From: Fumia sp045121595
GTDB lineage: Bacteria; Bacillota; Clostridia; Oscillospirales; Ruminococcaceae
Direction of reading: 5' to 3'
Assembly (NCBI GenBank): GCA_045121595.1
Contig: JBGVGI010000101.1
Span: forward strand, 1 to 64,000
Length of the DNA: 64,000 nt
In this document: positions 34,493 to 43,071 of the stretch, one piece after another
How positions within the stretch are numbered: the first letter of the stretch is position 1
Layout: every line of letters begins with the position of its first letter
The notes under the pieces: model-generated
Seen by the model: the letters and a program-made list of their open reading frames with translations, nothing else
Database searches by the model: none
What the model was told of the DNA's origin: nothing
Position numbers and translations under genes: made by a program

Positions 34493-36322
34493 TTGCAAAA
34501 TACTGTTTTTTATAATTCAAGGGACTCATATTACAAAAATCCTTTCGGCGCAGTCAGGGAGGATAACAATATAACTTTAAGATTTAAGGTATCTGCTGCG
34601 GCAGGTGCTAAAAACGTTATACTCGTTTTGAGAAAAGATAAGCTTGACACAGCAGAGCGTTTTATTTTTTCTCTCGAAAAGACAGACGGGAATGTTGATA
34701 CCTATATTCTTAATTTTTTGGTAGAGGAAAAAGGGCTTTATTTCTACCGCTTTGAGGTTGAAACTGAAAACGGATTTTTGTTTGTGGGTAAAGGTAAGGA
34801 CGGTAATGCCGTTGTCGGTGACTTTTTACCCGAATGGCAGCTTACTGTTTTTGACAAGGATTTTAAAACGCCAGAACTTAGCGGAATAATGTATCAGATT
34901 TTCCCCGACAGGTTCTGCAATAAGGATAACCCTTTCCCCGAGACCAAAAATCAAAGATTTTTGCATAACAACTGGTATGAAAGACCACATTTTCTGCAGG
35001 ATAATCCTGATTATGAGGCTACCGACTTTTTTGGCGGAAACTTCAAAGGAATAAAAGAAAAGCTTTCTCTTTTAAAGGAAATGGGGGTTACGATGCTTTA
35101 TCTTAATCCCATTTTTGAGTCAGCGGCAAACCACAGATACAATACGGGAAACTACCTTGCTGTGGACCCGTATCTCGGCACAGAAGAAGATTTCAAAGAG
35201 CTTTTGAGCAAAGCAGAAAAGCTTGGGATTTCGGTTATCTTAGACGGCGTTTTTTCACACACGGGGTCTGACAGTGTTTACTTTAATAAAGAAGGGCATT
35301 ACGATTCTGTCGGTGCTTTTCAGTCGGAAAACTCCCCATATTCAAGTTGGTACCGTTTTTCTGAAAATCGTGATAAATACGAGTGTTGGTGGGGATTTAA
35401 GACTTTGCCCAACGTTGAGGAAACCGATGAAAATTATTTAGAGTTTATCTGCGGTGAAGATGGAGTTTTAGCTCACTGGATGAAAAAAGGTGTCAGGGGA
35501 TGGCGTCTTGACGTTGCCGACGAGCTTCCCGACGTTTTCCTTGAAAGACTCAGAGAACGTGTTAAAATAGAAAACCCCGATGCCGTTATAATCGGTGAAG
35601 TGTGGGAAGATGCTTCCACTAAGGAAAGCTACGGCAAAAGACGTCCGTATCTTCTTGGAAATCAGCTTGATACAGTTATGAACTACCCGTGGCGTACCGC
35701 AATTTTGGATTTTGTTAAAGATGCAGATGCAAAGGTTTTCCATGAAAGAATAATGGAAATCTGTGAAAATTATCCTTTGCCGTCGCTTAATACTCTTATG
35801 AATTCGCTTTCGACCCACGATACTCCACGTGTTATCAACTGTCTGGGCGTAGAAAAAGACGTTCCCGAGAATATGAAAGGCGATTATATTTTAACTCCCG
35901 AAGAATATGAAAAAGGCAAAAAACTCTTTATCTTGGCTTCGGTTTTGCAGTTTACCTTACCTGGAATACCTTGTATCTATTACGGTGACGAGGTGGGACT
36001 CACAGGCTTTAAAGACCCGTGGAACAGACGCTGTTACCCCTGGGGATATGAGGATAATGAGCTTTTTGACCACTTGAAAATTTTAGGCAGAATAAGAACA
36101 GAAAATGCAGAAAATTTTGAAAAAGAGCTTCAGTTTATCTTCGCCCGTGAGGGTATGGTAGCGTATACCAGAGGGGATATTTTAGTTTTAGTAAACTGCA
36201 GTGACAAAAATGTAACAGTTCCTGTAAAAACAAAAGAAATACTTTTCACAACGGGAAACTGCACGTTGGAAGAAAATAAAATTATCATTCCCCCCCAAAC
36301 CGCATTGATGATGAGAATGTAA
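34493..36322 (+). CDS. GH13 alpha-amylase family hydrolase (neopullulanase/maltogenic type)
   Basis: A 609-residue cytoplasmic GH13 enzyme (no signal peptide). An N-terminal beta domain (about 1-125) is followed by the (beta/alpha)8 barrel beginning GIMYQIFPDRFCNKDNPFP. Catalytic motifs are GWRLDVADELPD (nucleophile Asp), VIIGEVWEDAS (acid Glu) and SLSTHDTPR (stabiliser Asp). The N-terminal domain and substrate loop fit cyclomaltodextrinase/neopullulanase-type enzymes acting on malto-oligosaccharides. The start is TTG at 34493 behind AAAAGGTGAT. Divergent from glgBCDAP, it probably works on glycogen or imported maltodextrin breakdown products. Confidence 0.9.
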   Translation: MQNTVFYNSRDSYYKNPFGAVREDNNITLRFKVSAAAGAKNVILVLRKDKLDTAERFIFSLEKTDGNVDTYILNFLVEEKGLYFYRFEVETENGFLFVGKGKDGNAVVGDFLPEWQLTVFDKDFKTPELSGIMYQIFPDRFCNKDNPFPETKNQRFLHNNWYERPHFLQDNPDYEATDFFGGNFKGIKEKLSLLKEMGVTMLYLNPIFESAANHRYNTGNYLAVDPYLGTEEDFKELLSKAEKLGISVILDGVFSHTGSDSVYFNKEGHYDSVGAFQSENSPYSSWYRFSENRDKYECWWGFKTLPNVEETDENYLEFICGEDGVLAHWMKKGVRGWRLDVADELPDVFLERLRERVKIENPDAVIIGEVWEDASTKESYGKRRPYLLGNQLDTVMNYPWRTAILDFVKDADAKVFHERIMEICENYPLPSLNTLMNSLSTHDTPRVINCLGVEKDVPENMKGDYILTPEEYEKGKKLFILASVLQFTLPGIPCIYYGDEVGLTGFKDPWNRRCYPWGYEDNELFDHLKILGRIRTENAENFEKELQFIFAREGMVAYTRGDILVLVNCSDKNVTVPVKTKEILFTTGNCTLEENKIIIPPQTALMMRM

Positions 36323-36350
36323 AAAAGGCTTCCGTAAGGAAGCCTTTTTA
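36321..36350. terminator. Bidirectional terminator between the amylase and LRR-dockerin genes
   Basis: AAAAAGGCTTCC (36322-36333) pairs with GGAAGCCTTTTT (36338-36349) around loop GTAA; the two convergent genes end on either side. Confidence 0.9.
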
Positions 36351-39300
36351 TTATGCCAGTCTGTCAAACATTGAAGACATATTATTGATTTTTCTGTTAA
36401 TCTGTATTACGTCGGAATTGTTTACAAACGCATCAGTTCCTGTAATTGCGGTAATGTTTGCAACTTTAAGTCTGTAATCAGAATCAGCTGCCTGACTGAA
36501 AACGGAATTCATATTATTGTTTTTACGGTTAATCTGCATTACGTCACTGTTATTTACAACTCCGTCTTTTGTAACATCACCGTAAAGCCAGATTTCCACA
36601 TCCTGTGTAACGTCTTCACCTGCTACTGTCACTTTGTATTCTCTTGTGGCGTGCTTGGAAGCGGATACTTTTACAGTATATGTACCTTCTTCAACTTCTT
36701 CAAAAGTATATTCACCTGTTTTACCTGCAACAGTTTTTGTGTCAATCACTGTGCCGTCTTTTAAAAGCTCGATGGTAGCGCCGTTGCCATAGTTCTTTAC
36801 GTTGCCGGAAACAGTAGCAGTCACTGTTGTAGACGGAGAATAATTGTAGTGAATAGTAGCATTTGTAAGGCAATAATTGAAATTGTCTATATCAATTTTC
36901 TGCCATTCTTCTTTTGAGCCTGTGTAGTATACATTGGTTAATGACGGACATTCGTCGAAAGCTGTATATTCAATTTTTTCAAGGCTTTCAGGAAGTGTAA
37001 TATTAGTTAAATTAGTAGCATAAGCGAAAGCACATTTTTCTATTTCTTTAACATTCTTTCCTACGACTACATCAGTTAAAGCAGTGCAGTCACAAAAAGC
37101 ATTATCACCTATAACAGTAACATTGTCAGGAATTACAATGCTTGTTATTGTTTTCATTCCATAGAAAGCAGCGCTCCCTATCTTTTCAATGTAATCAGGG
37201 ATTATGCTTCCCTTGCAACCGAATATAAGTGTATTTTCGTTATCAATAATGCAATTGCTATCATCATGGAAATATGGATTATCTTTTGAAACGGTTACCG
37301 ATTCAGCATTGCTGCATCTCAGGAAGGCAGAGTCACTGATGTTTTTGATATCCTTTCCGATTGTAATGCTTTCTACATAATGACATCCTCTATAAAAAGC
37401 CTCTTCTGCTATGCTTGTAACTCTGTCTTCAATGAGAATTGCTTTAATATCAGATTCATAATAGCCCCAGGGGTATCTGAAACTATATTCCATATCACCT
37501 TCGCCACCGATGATCAATGTACCGTTTGAATTAATTATCCAGGTAAGGTTATAGTATGTATTAGGTTCTACATAATTATAATGAATGGTGGCATTTGTAA
37601 GGCATTCATTGTAATCGTTTATCTTAATTTGTTTCCATTCTTCTTCGGTACCTGTATAGTATACGTCGGTTAAAGAGGTGCAATCGCGAAAAGCATAATC
37701 ACCTATGAATGTAACACTTTCAGGGATTATAATATTGGTTAATGATGTGCATTTGTCGAAAGCTTGCCATTCAATTGTTTCAAGGCCTTCAGGGATTATA
37801 ATATTATTTAATTTATCGCAGCCAAAGAAAGCTATTCCTCCTATTTCTTTAACGTTCTTTCCGAAAGTAACATCATCTAAAGCGATGCAATCACAAAAAG
37901 CAAACTCGTCAATAACAGTAACACTGTCAGGAATTACAATGCTTGTCAGGAATTTCTGTCCGTAGAAAGCCGCATATCCTATCATTTCAACGTAATCAGG
38001 GATTATACTATTCTTACAACCGAATATAAGTGTATTTTCATTATCGATAATACAATTGCTGTCAACGTGGAAATATGGGTTATCTTTTGAAACGGTTACC
38101 GATTCAATATTGTAGCATTCTGAAAAAGCCTCTTGCCCGATACTTTCTACATCTTTTCCGATTGTAATACTTTCTGCGTTGTAACAAGTAAAATAGAAAG
38201 CCTTCTCAGCTATACTTGTAACTCCATCTTCAATAACGATTGCTTTAATATCAAACGGATAATCTTCCCATGGGTATGTGAAACTATATTTCATATCACC
38301 TTCGCCACTGATGATCAATGTACCATCCGGATAAATTATCCAGTCAAGGTTATCAAACTTACCATGTATAGGTTGCCCGGGTACTACATAATTGTAATGA
38401 ACAGTGGCATTTGTAAGAACTTCATTGTATGCTATCTTAATTTGTTCCCATTCTTCTTCGGTACCTGTATAGTATATGTCGGTTATGTTAGGACAATTAT
38501 TGAAAGTACCAAAGGCTATTTCTGGAATGCCATTTCCCAAAGCAACACTATTCAGAGAGGTGCAATTTTGAAAAGCACATACATTTATGAATGTAACAGT
38601 ATCAGGGATTACGATATCAGTTAATCCGTAACAAGAATCGAAAGCGTTCATACCTATACTTTTAACACCGTAAGGAATTTCAATATTGGTCAGTGTTTCA
38701 CAGTGGCTAAAAGCATAACTTCCTATAGCTTTAACATAATCAGGGATAATACTTTCTTTGCAACCGATTATAAGTGTGTTTCCATTATCAATAATACAAT
38801 TTCTATCACTGTGGAAATATGGGTTATCATTTGAAACAGTTATCGATTCAACATTGTTGCATCCTGCAAAAGCGTTTGCACCGATGTGTTCTACATTTTT
38901 TCCAATTGTAATACTTTCTGCATAGCATAATCCACCGAAAGCATCCGCAGCTATACTTGTAACTCCGTCCTCGATGACAACTGCTTTAATTTCAGATATG
39001 TAATTATCCCAGGGAAAATTTTTGCATTTTTTCATATCGCCTTCGCCACTGATGGTTAATACGCCATCTGCGTCGATTGCCCATGTAAGATTATATAGAT
39101 AATTATAATGAATAGTGGCATCGGTAAGGGGCTCATTGTAAATGCCTATATAAAGTTCGTCCCACTCTTCTTTAGTTCCGGTATAGTATACGTTGGTTAG
39201 GTTAGTACAACCTTTGAAAGCTTCTCGATTAATTCGTTCAATATCATTTCCCAAAGTAATGTCAGTTAAATGGGTGCAATTTTGAAAAGCATACCAATCT

Positions 39301-39842
39301 ATGACTGTAACGGTATCGGGAATTACAATACTTTCCAAATATCTTTGTCCATCGAAAGCGTTTTCGCATATTTTTCCAACATAATCAGGGATTATACTTT
39401 TTTTACAACCAAATACAAGTTCGCTTCCCCAATTAGTGATAATACAATTATCTACACTGTGAAAATAATTATTATTTGAAACAGTCACAGATTCAATATT
39501 GTCGCATCCGGTAAAAGCATTTCTGCCGATACTTTTAACATTTTTTCCGATTGTGATACTTTTTGCATTGTATAAATCATAGAAAGCTTTTATAGCTATA
39601 CTTGTAACTCCGTCTTCGATAACAATCGATTTAATTTTAGACGTGTAATTTGCCCAGGGAAATGAATTGCTTTCTTTCATTTCACCGTCGCCACTGATAG
39701 TTAGCACATAGTCCACACCAACTTTCCAACTAAGATTTTGATGTTTGCCTTGTGCGAACACATCCTCTGCACTTGCGGTAACGCCACTAAAAAGACCTGT
39801 TACCATAGTAAGTGTCAGTAAAAGTGCCAGTAATTTTTTCAT
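36351..39842 (-). CDS. Secreted BspA-like leucine-rich-repeat protein with dockerin
   Basis: A 1163-residue exported protein. A signal peptide (MKKLLALLLTLTMVTGLFSG then TASA) is followed by four tandem modules of about 210-270 residues. Each module starts with a segment of the type LTWAIDADGVLTISGEGDM and ends with YYTGTEEEWEQI and NATIHYNY, and between them are BspA-type LRR_5 repeats (IVIPDTVTVIDWYAFQNCT). A carboxypeptidase-regulatory-like beta domain spans about 1003-1085. The last 78 residues are a dockerin: GDVTKDGVVNNSDVMQINR and a second, degenerate half. The dockerin implies docking to a cohesin scaffold on the cell surface or in a cellulosome-like complex. The start is ATG at 39842 (GGAGG 8 bases upstream); the ATG at 39857 overlaps that site. 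Confidence 0.9.
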   Translation of the reverse strand: MKKLLALLLTLTMVTGLFSGVTASAEDVFAQGKHQNLSWKVGVDYVLTISGDGEMKESNSFPWANYTSKIKSIVIEDGVTSIAIKAFYDLYNAKSITIGKNVKSIGRNAFTGCDNIESVTVSNNNYFHSVDNCIITNWGSELVFGCKKSIIPDYVGKICENAFDGQRYLESIVIPDTVTVIDWYAFQNCTHLTDITLGNDIERINREAFKGCTNLTNVYYTGTKEEWDELYIGIYNEPLTDATIHYNYLYNLTWAIDADGVLTISGEGDMKKCKNFPWDNYISEIKAVVIEDGVTSIAADAFGGLCYAESITIGKNVEHIGANAFAGCNNVESITVSNDNPYFHSDRNCIIDNGNTLIIGCKESIIPDYVKAIGSYAFSHCETLTNIEIPYGVKSIGMNAFDSCYGLTDIVIPDTVTFINVCAFQNCTSLNSVALGNGIPEIAFGTFNNCPNITDIYYTGTEEEWEQIKIAYNEVLTNATVHYNYVVPGQPIHGKFDNLDWIIYPDGTLIISGEGDMKYSFTYPWEDYPFDIKAIVIEDGVTSIAEKAFYFTCYNAESITIGKDVESIGQEAFSECYNIESVTVSKDNPYFHVDSNCIIDNENTLIFGCKNSIIPDYVEMIGYAAFYGQKFLTSIVIPDSVTVIDEFAFCDCIALDDVTFGKNVKEIGGIAFFGCDKLNNIIIPEGLETIEWQAFDKCTSLTNIIIPESVTFIGDYAFRDCTSLTDVYYTGTEEEWKQIKINDYNECLTNATIHYNYVEPNTYYNLTWIINSNGTLIIGGEGDMEYSFRYPWGYYESDIKAILIEDRVTSIAEEAFYRGCHYVESITIGKDIKNISDSAFLRCSNAESVTVSKDNPYFHDDSNCIIDNENTLIFGCKGSIIPDYIEKIGSAAFYGMKTITSIVIPDNVTVIGDNAFCDCTALTDVVVGKNVKEIEKCAFAYATNLTNITLPESLEKIEYTAFDECPSLTNVYYTGSKEEWQKIDIDNFNYCLTNATIHYNYSPSTTVTATVSGNVKNYGNGATIELLKDGTVIDTKTVAGKTGEYTFEEVEEGTYTVKVSASKHATREYKVTVAGEDVTQDVEIWLYGDVTKDGVVNNSDVMQINRKNNNMNSVFSQAADSDYRLKVANITAITGTDAFVNNSDVIQINRKINNMSSMFDRLA
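36839..39730 (-). repeat. Four tandem intragenic modules of the LRR protein
   Basis: Module ends are marked by near-identical DNA encoding ATIHYNY at about 39102, 38390, 37574 and 36839. The modules measure roughly 630, 710, 800 and 720 bases. They are diverged at the DNA level but clearly homologous, indicating internal duplication. Modules 3 and 4 are the most alike (shared CIIDNENTLIFGCK). Confidence 0.8.
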
Positions 39843-39967
39843 AATGATTTCCTCCATAAATAAAGTTTTGGTGGATAACTAACGTTATCCTATCACCACT
39901 ATAAACCGTCCCCCAAGGTACGATGCAATACTTTTTTGAAAAAATCCTGAAAAATTGTCGGAATATA

Positions 39968-39997
39968 GAAAAAGAGCACCTCAAAGAGATGCTCTTT
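39968..39997 (-). terminator. Terminator after the mazF-like gene
   Basis: AAAAGAGCA pairs with TGCTCTTTT through a CTC/GAG inner stem with one mismatch; on the minus strand it is followed by TTTTTC. It lies 15 bases beyond the mazF-like stop. The rest of the interval to 39843 shows no gene. Confidence 0.75.
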
Positions 39998-40012
39998 TGC
40001 AGGGCTTATGTA

Positions 40013-40357
40013 TTAAATAAGCCCGAAGCTTATGGAGATAGCGGAATCGACGTGATTCATATCTTCAAGTGTCAGTTCGCCCATTTTTTCTTTAAGGCGT
40101 TTTTTGTCTATCGTACGAACCTGCTCTAAAAGAACTACGGAATTTTTTGCAAGACCGCAGCTTTCGGCATTGAGCTCGATGTGTGTCGGAAGTTTTGCCT
40201 TGTCGCTTCTGCTTGTAATGGCGGCGGCAATAACTGTGGGACTGTATTTGTTACCAACGTCGTTTTGTACGATAAGAACGGGTCTTATACCGCCTTGCTC
40301 AGAGCCTATTACGGGACTTAAATCAGCATAATAAATTTCTCCCCTTTTGACAAGCAC
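40013..40357 (-). CDS. MazF/PemK-family endoribonuclease toxin, no antitoxin seen
   Basis: A 114-residue MazF/NdoA-type sequence-specific mRNA interferase. Diagnostic segments are VKRGEIYYADLSPVIGSEQG, RPVLIVQNDVGNKYSPTVI and KAKLPTHIEL, close to Bacillus EndoA. The start is GTG at 40357, since the AAGGAG site is 8 bases upstream; the GTG at 40366 overlaps it. Firmicutes mazF genes usually follow a mazE-type antitoxin, but the 118 bases upstream contain only short unrelated frames. It may be a chromosomal EndoA whose antitoxin is elsewhere or absent. Confidence 0.9.
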   Translation of the reverse strand: MLVKRGEIYYADLSPVIGSEQGGIRPVLIVQNDVGNKYSPTVIAAAITSRSDKAKLPTHIELNAESCGLAKNSVVLLEQVRTIDKKRLKEKMGELTLEDMNHVDSAISISFGLI

Positions 40358-40475
40358 GTGATACACTCCTTTTTTAGCTTGGTGACTATATTATTCACGC
40401 AAAAAAATATCTTCATTCAGGACTTAAAAAATTCTTTTTTCCATATTATCCCTGAAGACGAAAAAGTGTACCGAA

Positions 40476-41138
40476 TTAATAATATATTTGTCCGTCGAGG
40501 ATTTTCACCACTCTTTTAGCTTGATTTGCAATTTTTGAATCGTGGGTTATGATTATAACGGTTTTGCCTTCGCGGTTTAGCCTTAAAAGAAGCTCCATTA
40601 CCTCTTTTCCCGTTTGGGAGTCAAGGTTTCCTGTTGGTTCATCTGCCAAAATGATTGGTGGGTCACCGACAACCGCACGGGCAATCGCAACGCGTTGTTG
40701 CTGACCGCCTGACATTTCTGAAGGCTTGTGGTTAAGTCTGCTTTCAAGCCCCATTTTGTTTAAAATATCAGTGGCAACGGCTTTACGCTTTTCTTTTGAA
40801 AAGCCTTTGTATAAAAGGGGAAGCTCAACGTTTTCAAGGGCGGTAAGGTCGGGTATCAGGTTAAAACTTTGAAAAACAAAGCCGATTTTTTTGCTACGTA
40901 TTTGAGAAAGCTCATTTTCGCTTAAGGTGGACACGTCTTCACCGTCAAGGTAGTATTCCCCCGACGTCGGGGTATCAAGGCACCCCAAAATATTCATAAG
41001 AGTGGATTTCCCTGACCCTGATGAGCCGATGATAGCTAAAAGCTCCCCTTTTTTAACGGTGAGGTTTATATTTTTCAGTACCTCGACGGTATTTCCGTAA
41101 AATTTGCAGATATTTTCAAGTTTAATTAAATTTTGCAT
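40476..41138 (-). CDS. ABC transporter ATPase of the MacB/LolD type, without permease
   Basis: A 220-residue ABC ATPase with Walker A GSSGSGKST (38-46), signature MSGGQQQR, and the extended Walker B ILADEPTGNLDSQTG characteristic of the LolD/MacB/FtsE class. Partners are normally FtsX/MacB-like permeases, but none is encoded next to it: upstream is divergent trmL and downstream the mazF-like gene. Possible roles include peptide or antibiotic export or an FtsE-like function; the sequence alone does not decide. Confidence 0.9.
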   Translation of the reverse strand: MQNLIKLENICKFYGNTVEVLKNINLTVKKGELLAIIGSSGSGKSTLMNILGCLDTPTSGEYYLDGEDVSTLSENELSQIRSKKIGFVFQSFNLIPDLTALENVELPLLYKGFSKEKRKAVATDILNKMGLESRLNHKPSEMSGGQQQRVAIARAVVGDPPIILADEPTGNLDSQTGKEVMELLLRLNREGKTVIIITHDSKIANQAKRVVKILDGQIYY

Positions 41139-41148
41139 TTAAACCTCC

Positions 41149-41177
41149 TTGTTAACTTCCAAAAAATTTGATATAAT
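41149..41177 (+). promoter_or_regulatory. Sigma-A promoter of trmL
   Basis: TTGTTA (41149-41154), 17-base spacer, TATAAT (41172-41177), 34 bases before the trmL ATG. Confidence 0.7.
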
Positions 41178-41211
41178 ATCATTAATATATCCGAAAGTGG
41201 GAAAAATAAAG

Positions 41212-41709
41212 ATGATTTTAAATATTGTACTTGTTGAACCGCAAATTCCGCAGAACACGGGAAACATCGCACGTACCTGTTCGGTTACGGGTGCGAGACT
41301 TCATATCATAAAGCCGATGGGTTTTGAAATTGACGACAAAAAGCTCAAAAGGGCTGGACTTGATTACTGGCACGAGCTTGATATTACTTATTATGAGAAT
41401 TTAAACGACTTTTTTGCAAAAAATGAGGGCAGTTTTTATTTCTTTACAACAAAGGCAAGGCATAATTACTGCGACGTTACCTATCCCGATAACGCCTACC
41501 TCTTTTTCGGCAGAGAAGATGCAGGGCTTCCCGAGGAGCTTTTAAAAGCAAATCCCGACACCTGTCTTAGAATTCCGATGAGGAAAAACATCAGGAGCTT
41601 AAACCTTTCAAACAGCGTTGCAATAGGCGTCTACGAGGTGTTAAGACAGTGGGATTTCCCCGAACTTGAGGAAAAAGGAAATCTTGCAAGACTTAATTGG
41701 GAAGATTAA
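41212..41709 (+). CDS. trmL: tRNA (cytidine/uridine-34 2'-O-)-methyltransferase TrmL
   Basis: A 165-residue SPOUT methyltransferase acting on the wobble base of tRNA-Leu. It begins NIVLVEPQIPQNTGNIARTC, contains GLDYWHELD and LFFGREDAGLP, and ends with the trefoil-knot motif IPMRKNIRSLNLSNSVAIG. The open frame reaches back to 41149, but the promoter covers that part and ATG at 41212 gives the standard N-terminus. Confidence 0.94.
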   Translation: MILNIVLVEPQIPQNTGNIARTCSVTGARLHIIKPMGFEIDDKKLKRAGLDYWHELDITYYENLNDFFAKNEGSFYFFTTKARHNYCDVTYPDNAYLFFGREDAGLPEELLKANPDTCLRIPMRKNIRSLNLSNSVAIGVYEVLRQWDFPELEEKGNLARLNWED

Positions 41710-41730
41710 TGAAAAAATTTCAAAATACTA

Positions 41731-41759
41731 TTGCAAAAATCTTAAAAATGTTGTAAAAT
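41731..41759 (+). promoter_or_regulatory. Sigma-A promoter of the pgk operon
   Basis: TTGCAA (41731-41736), 17-base spacer, TAAAAT (41754-41759), about 60 bases before the pgk ATG. Confidence 0.6.
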
Positions 41760-41821
41760 AATCTGTGGATTGTTTTAGATTTAACAAACAAAAATATTTT
41801 ATTTTGGAAGGATGAACAAAA

Positions 41822-43012
41822 ATGACTTCTTACAACAAAAAAACTGTAGAAGATATTGACGTTCGTGGCAAAAAAGTTTTAGTTCGCTGCGACTTCAATG
41901 TACCGCTTAACGAGGGTGAAATCACCGACGACAAACGTATCCGTGAATCCCTTAAGACTCTTAAATATCTTTTGGATAACGGCGCTGCTGTAATCGCTTG
42001 TTCTCACCTCGGACGTCCCAAAGACGGTTTTGATATGAAATACTCTCTTGCACCCGTTGCAAAACGTATTTCCGAACTCCTCAATATGGACGTTATCATG
42101 GCTTCCGACGTTATCGGCGAAGATGCAAAAGCTAAAGCTGAAAGCTTAAAAGGCGGCGAACTTATGCTTCTTGAAAACGTTCGCTTCCACAAAGAAGAAA
42201 AGAAAAACGACCCCGAATTTGCTAAAGAACTCGCTTCTATGGCTGAAGTTTATGTAAACGATGCATTCGGTACTGCTCACCGTGCACACGCTTCCACAGC
42301 TGGTGTTGCTGATTATCTCCCTGCTGTATGCGGTTACCTCATTCAGAAAGAAATTTCTATCATGGGTGGTGCTTTGAGCGAACCCAAACGCCCCTTCGTT
42401 GCTATCCTTGGTGGTGCTAAGGTTTCCGATAAAATCGGCGTAATCAACAACCTCCTTGAAAAAGTTGACGTTTTGATCGTTGGTGGCGGTATGGCTTACA
42501 CATTCAACAAAGCTAACGGCTACGCTATCGGTAACTCTCTCTGTGAAGAAGACAAACTCGACCTTGCAAAAGATATGATGAAGAAAGCAGAAGACAAGGG
42601 TGTTAAATTCTTGCTTCCTCTCGACAACAAAGCAGGTGACGAGTACGCTCCCGACTGTAACACAGTTATGGTTGATTCCGACAACATTCCCGATGGTTAT
42701 ATGGGTCTTGATATCGGTCCTAAATCTCAGGAACTCTTTGCTAATGCTATCAAAGGCGCAGGCACAGTAGTATGGAACGGCCCCATGGGTGTTTCTGAAT
42801 GGGAAAACTTCGCTGCAGGTACAATTGCAGTAGCAAAAGCTGTTGCTGACAGCGGTGCTATCTCCATCATCGGCGGTGGTGACTCCGCAGCAGCTGTTGA
42901 AAAGTTAGGCTTTGCTGACAAGATGACTCACATCTCCACAGGTGGCGGTGCTTCTCTCGAATTCTTGGAAGGCTTGGAACTTCCCGGTATCGCTTGCTTG
43001 CAGGATAAATAA
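41822..43012 (+). CDS. pgk: Phosphoglycerate kinase
   Basis: A 396-residue glycolytic kinase making ATP from 1,3-bisphosphoglycerate. It has the substrate motif VLVRCDFNVPL, HLGRPK, the hinge region AILGGAKVSDKIGV, and the nucleotide-site GPMGVSEWENFAAGT and GGGDSAAAVEK. Length is standard. First gene of pgk-tpiA-gpmI. The gapA gene that often precedes pgk is not in this cluster. Codon use (frequent AAC, TTC, GAC and similar C-ending codons) looks like that of a highly expressed gene. Confidence 0.98.
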   Translation: MTSYNKKTVEDIDVRGKKVLVRCDFNVPLNEGEITDDKRIRESLKTLKYLLDNGAAVIACSHLGRPKDGFDMKYSLAPVAKRISELLNMDVIMASDVIGEDAKAKAESLKGGELMLLENVRFHKEEKKNDPEFAKELASMAEVYVNDAFGTAHRAHASTAGVADYLPAVCGYLIQKEISIMGGALSEPKRPFVAILGGAKVSDKIGVINNLLEKVDVLIVGGGMAYTFNKANGYAIGNSLCEEDKLDLAKDMMKKAEDKGVKFLLPLDNKAGDEYAPDCNTVMVDSDNIPDGYMGLDIGPKSQELFANAIKGAGTVVWNGPMGVSEWENFAAGTIAVAKAVADSGAISIIGGGDSAAAVEKLGFADKMTHISTGGGASLEFLEGLELPGIACLQDK

Positions 43013-43022
43013 TTAAAAATCA

Positions 43023-43050
43023 TTCCGCCGCCGATAAAGGCGGCGGAAGT
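43023..43050 (+). terminator. Intercistronic GC-rich hairpin between pgk and tpiA
   Basis: TTCCGCCGCC (43023-43032) pairs with GGCGGCGGAA (43039-43048) around a GATAAA loop, followed by only GTTTTG. It could be a weak terminator or a message-stabilising stem within the operon. Confidence 0.6.
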
Positions 43051-43071
43051 TTTGTGTAGGAGGAAAATGAA

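Noticed and set aside
36839..39730. Repeated DNA as a CRISPR array or insertion sequence
   Set aside because: The repeats are 0.6-0.8 kb, in frame, and encode homologous LRR modules.
40358..40475. A hidden MazE-type antitoxin upstream of mazF
   Set aside because: Only frames of 6 and about 33 codons exist there, and neither resembles an antitoxin or ends properly before mazF.
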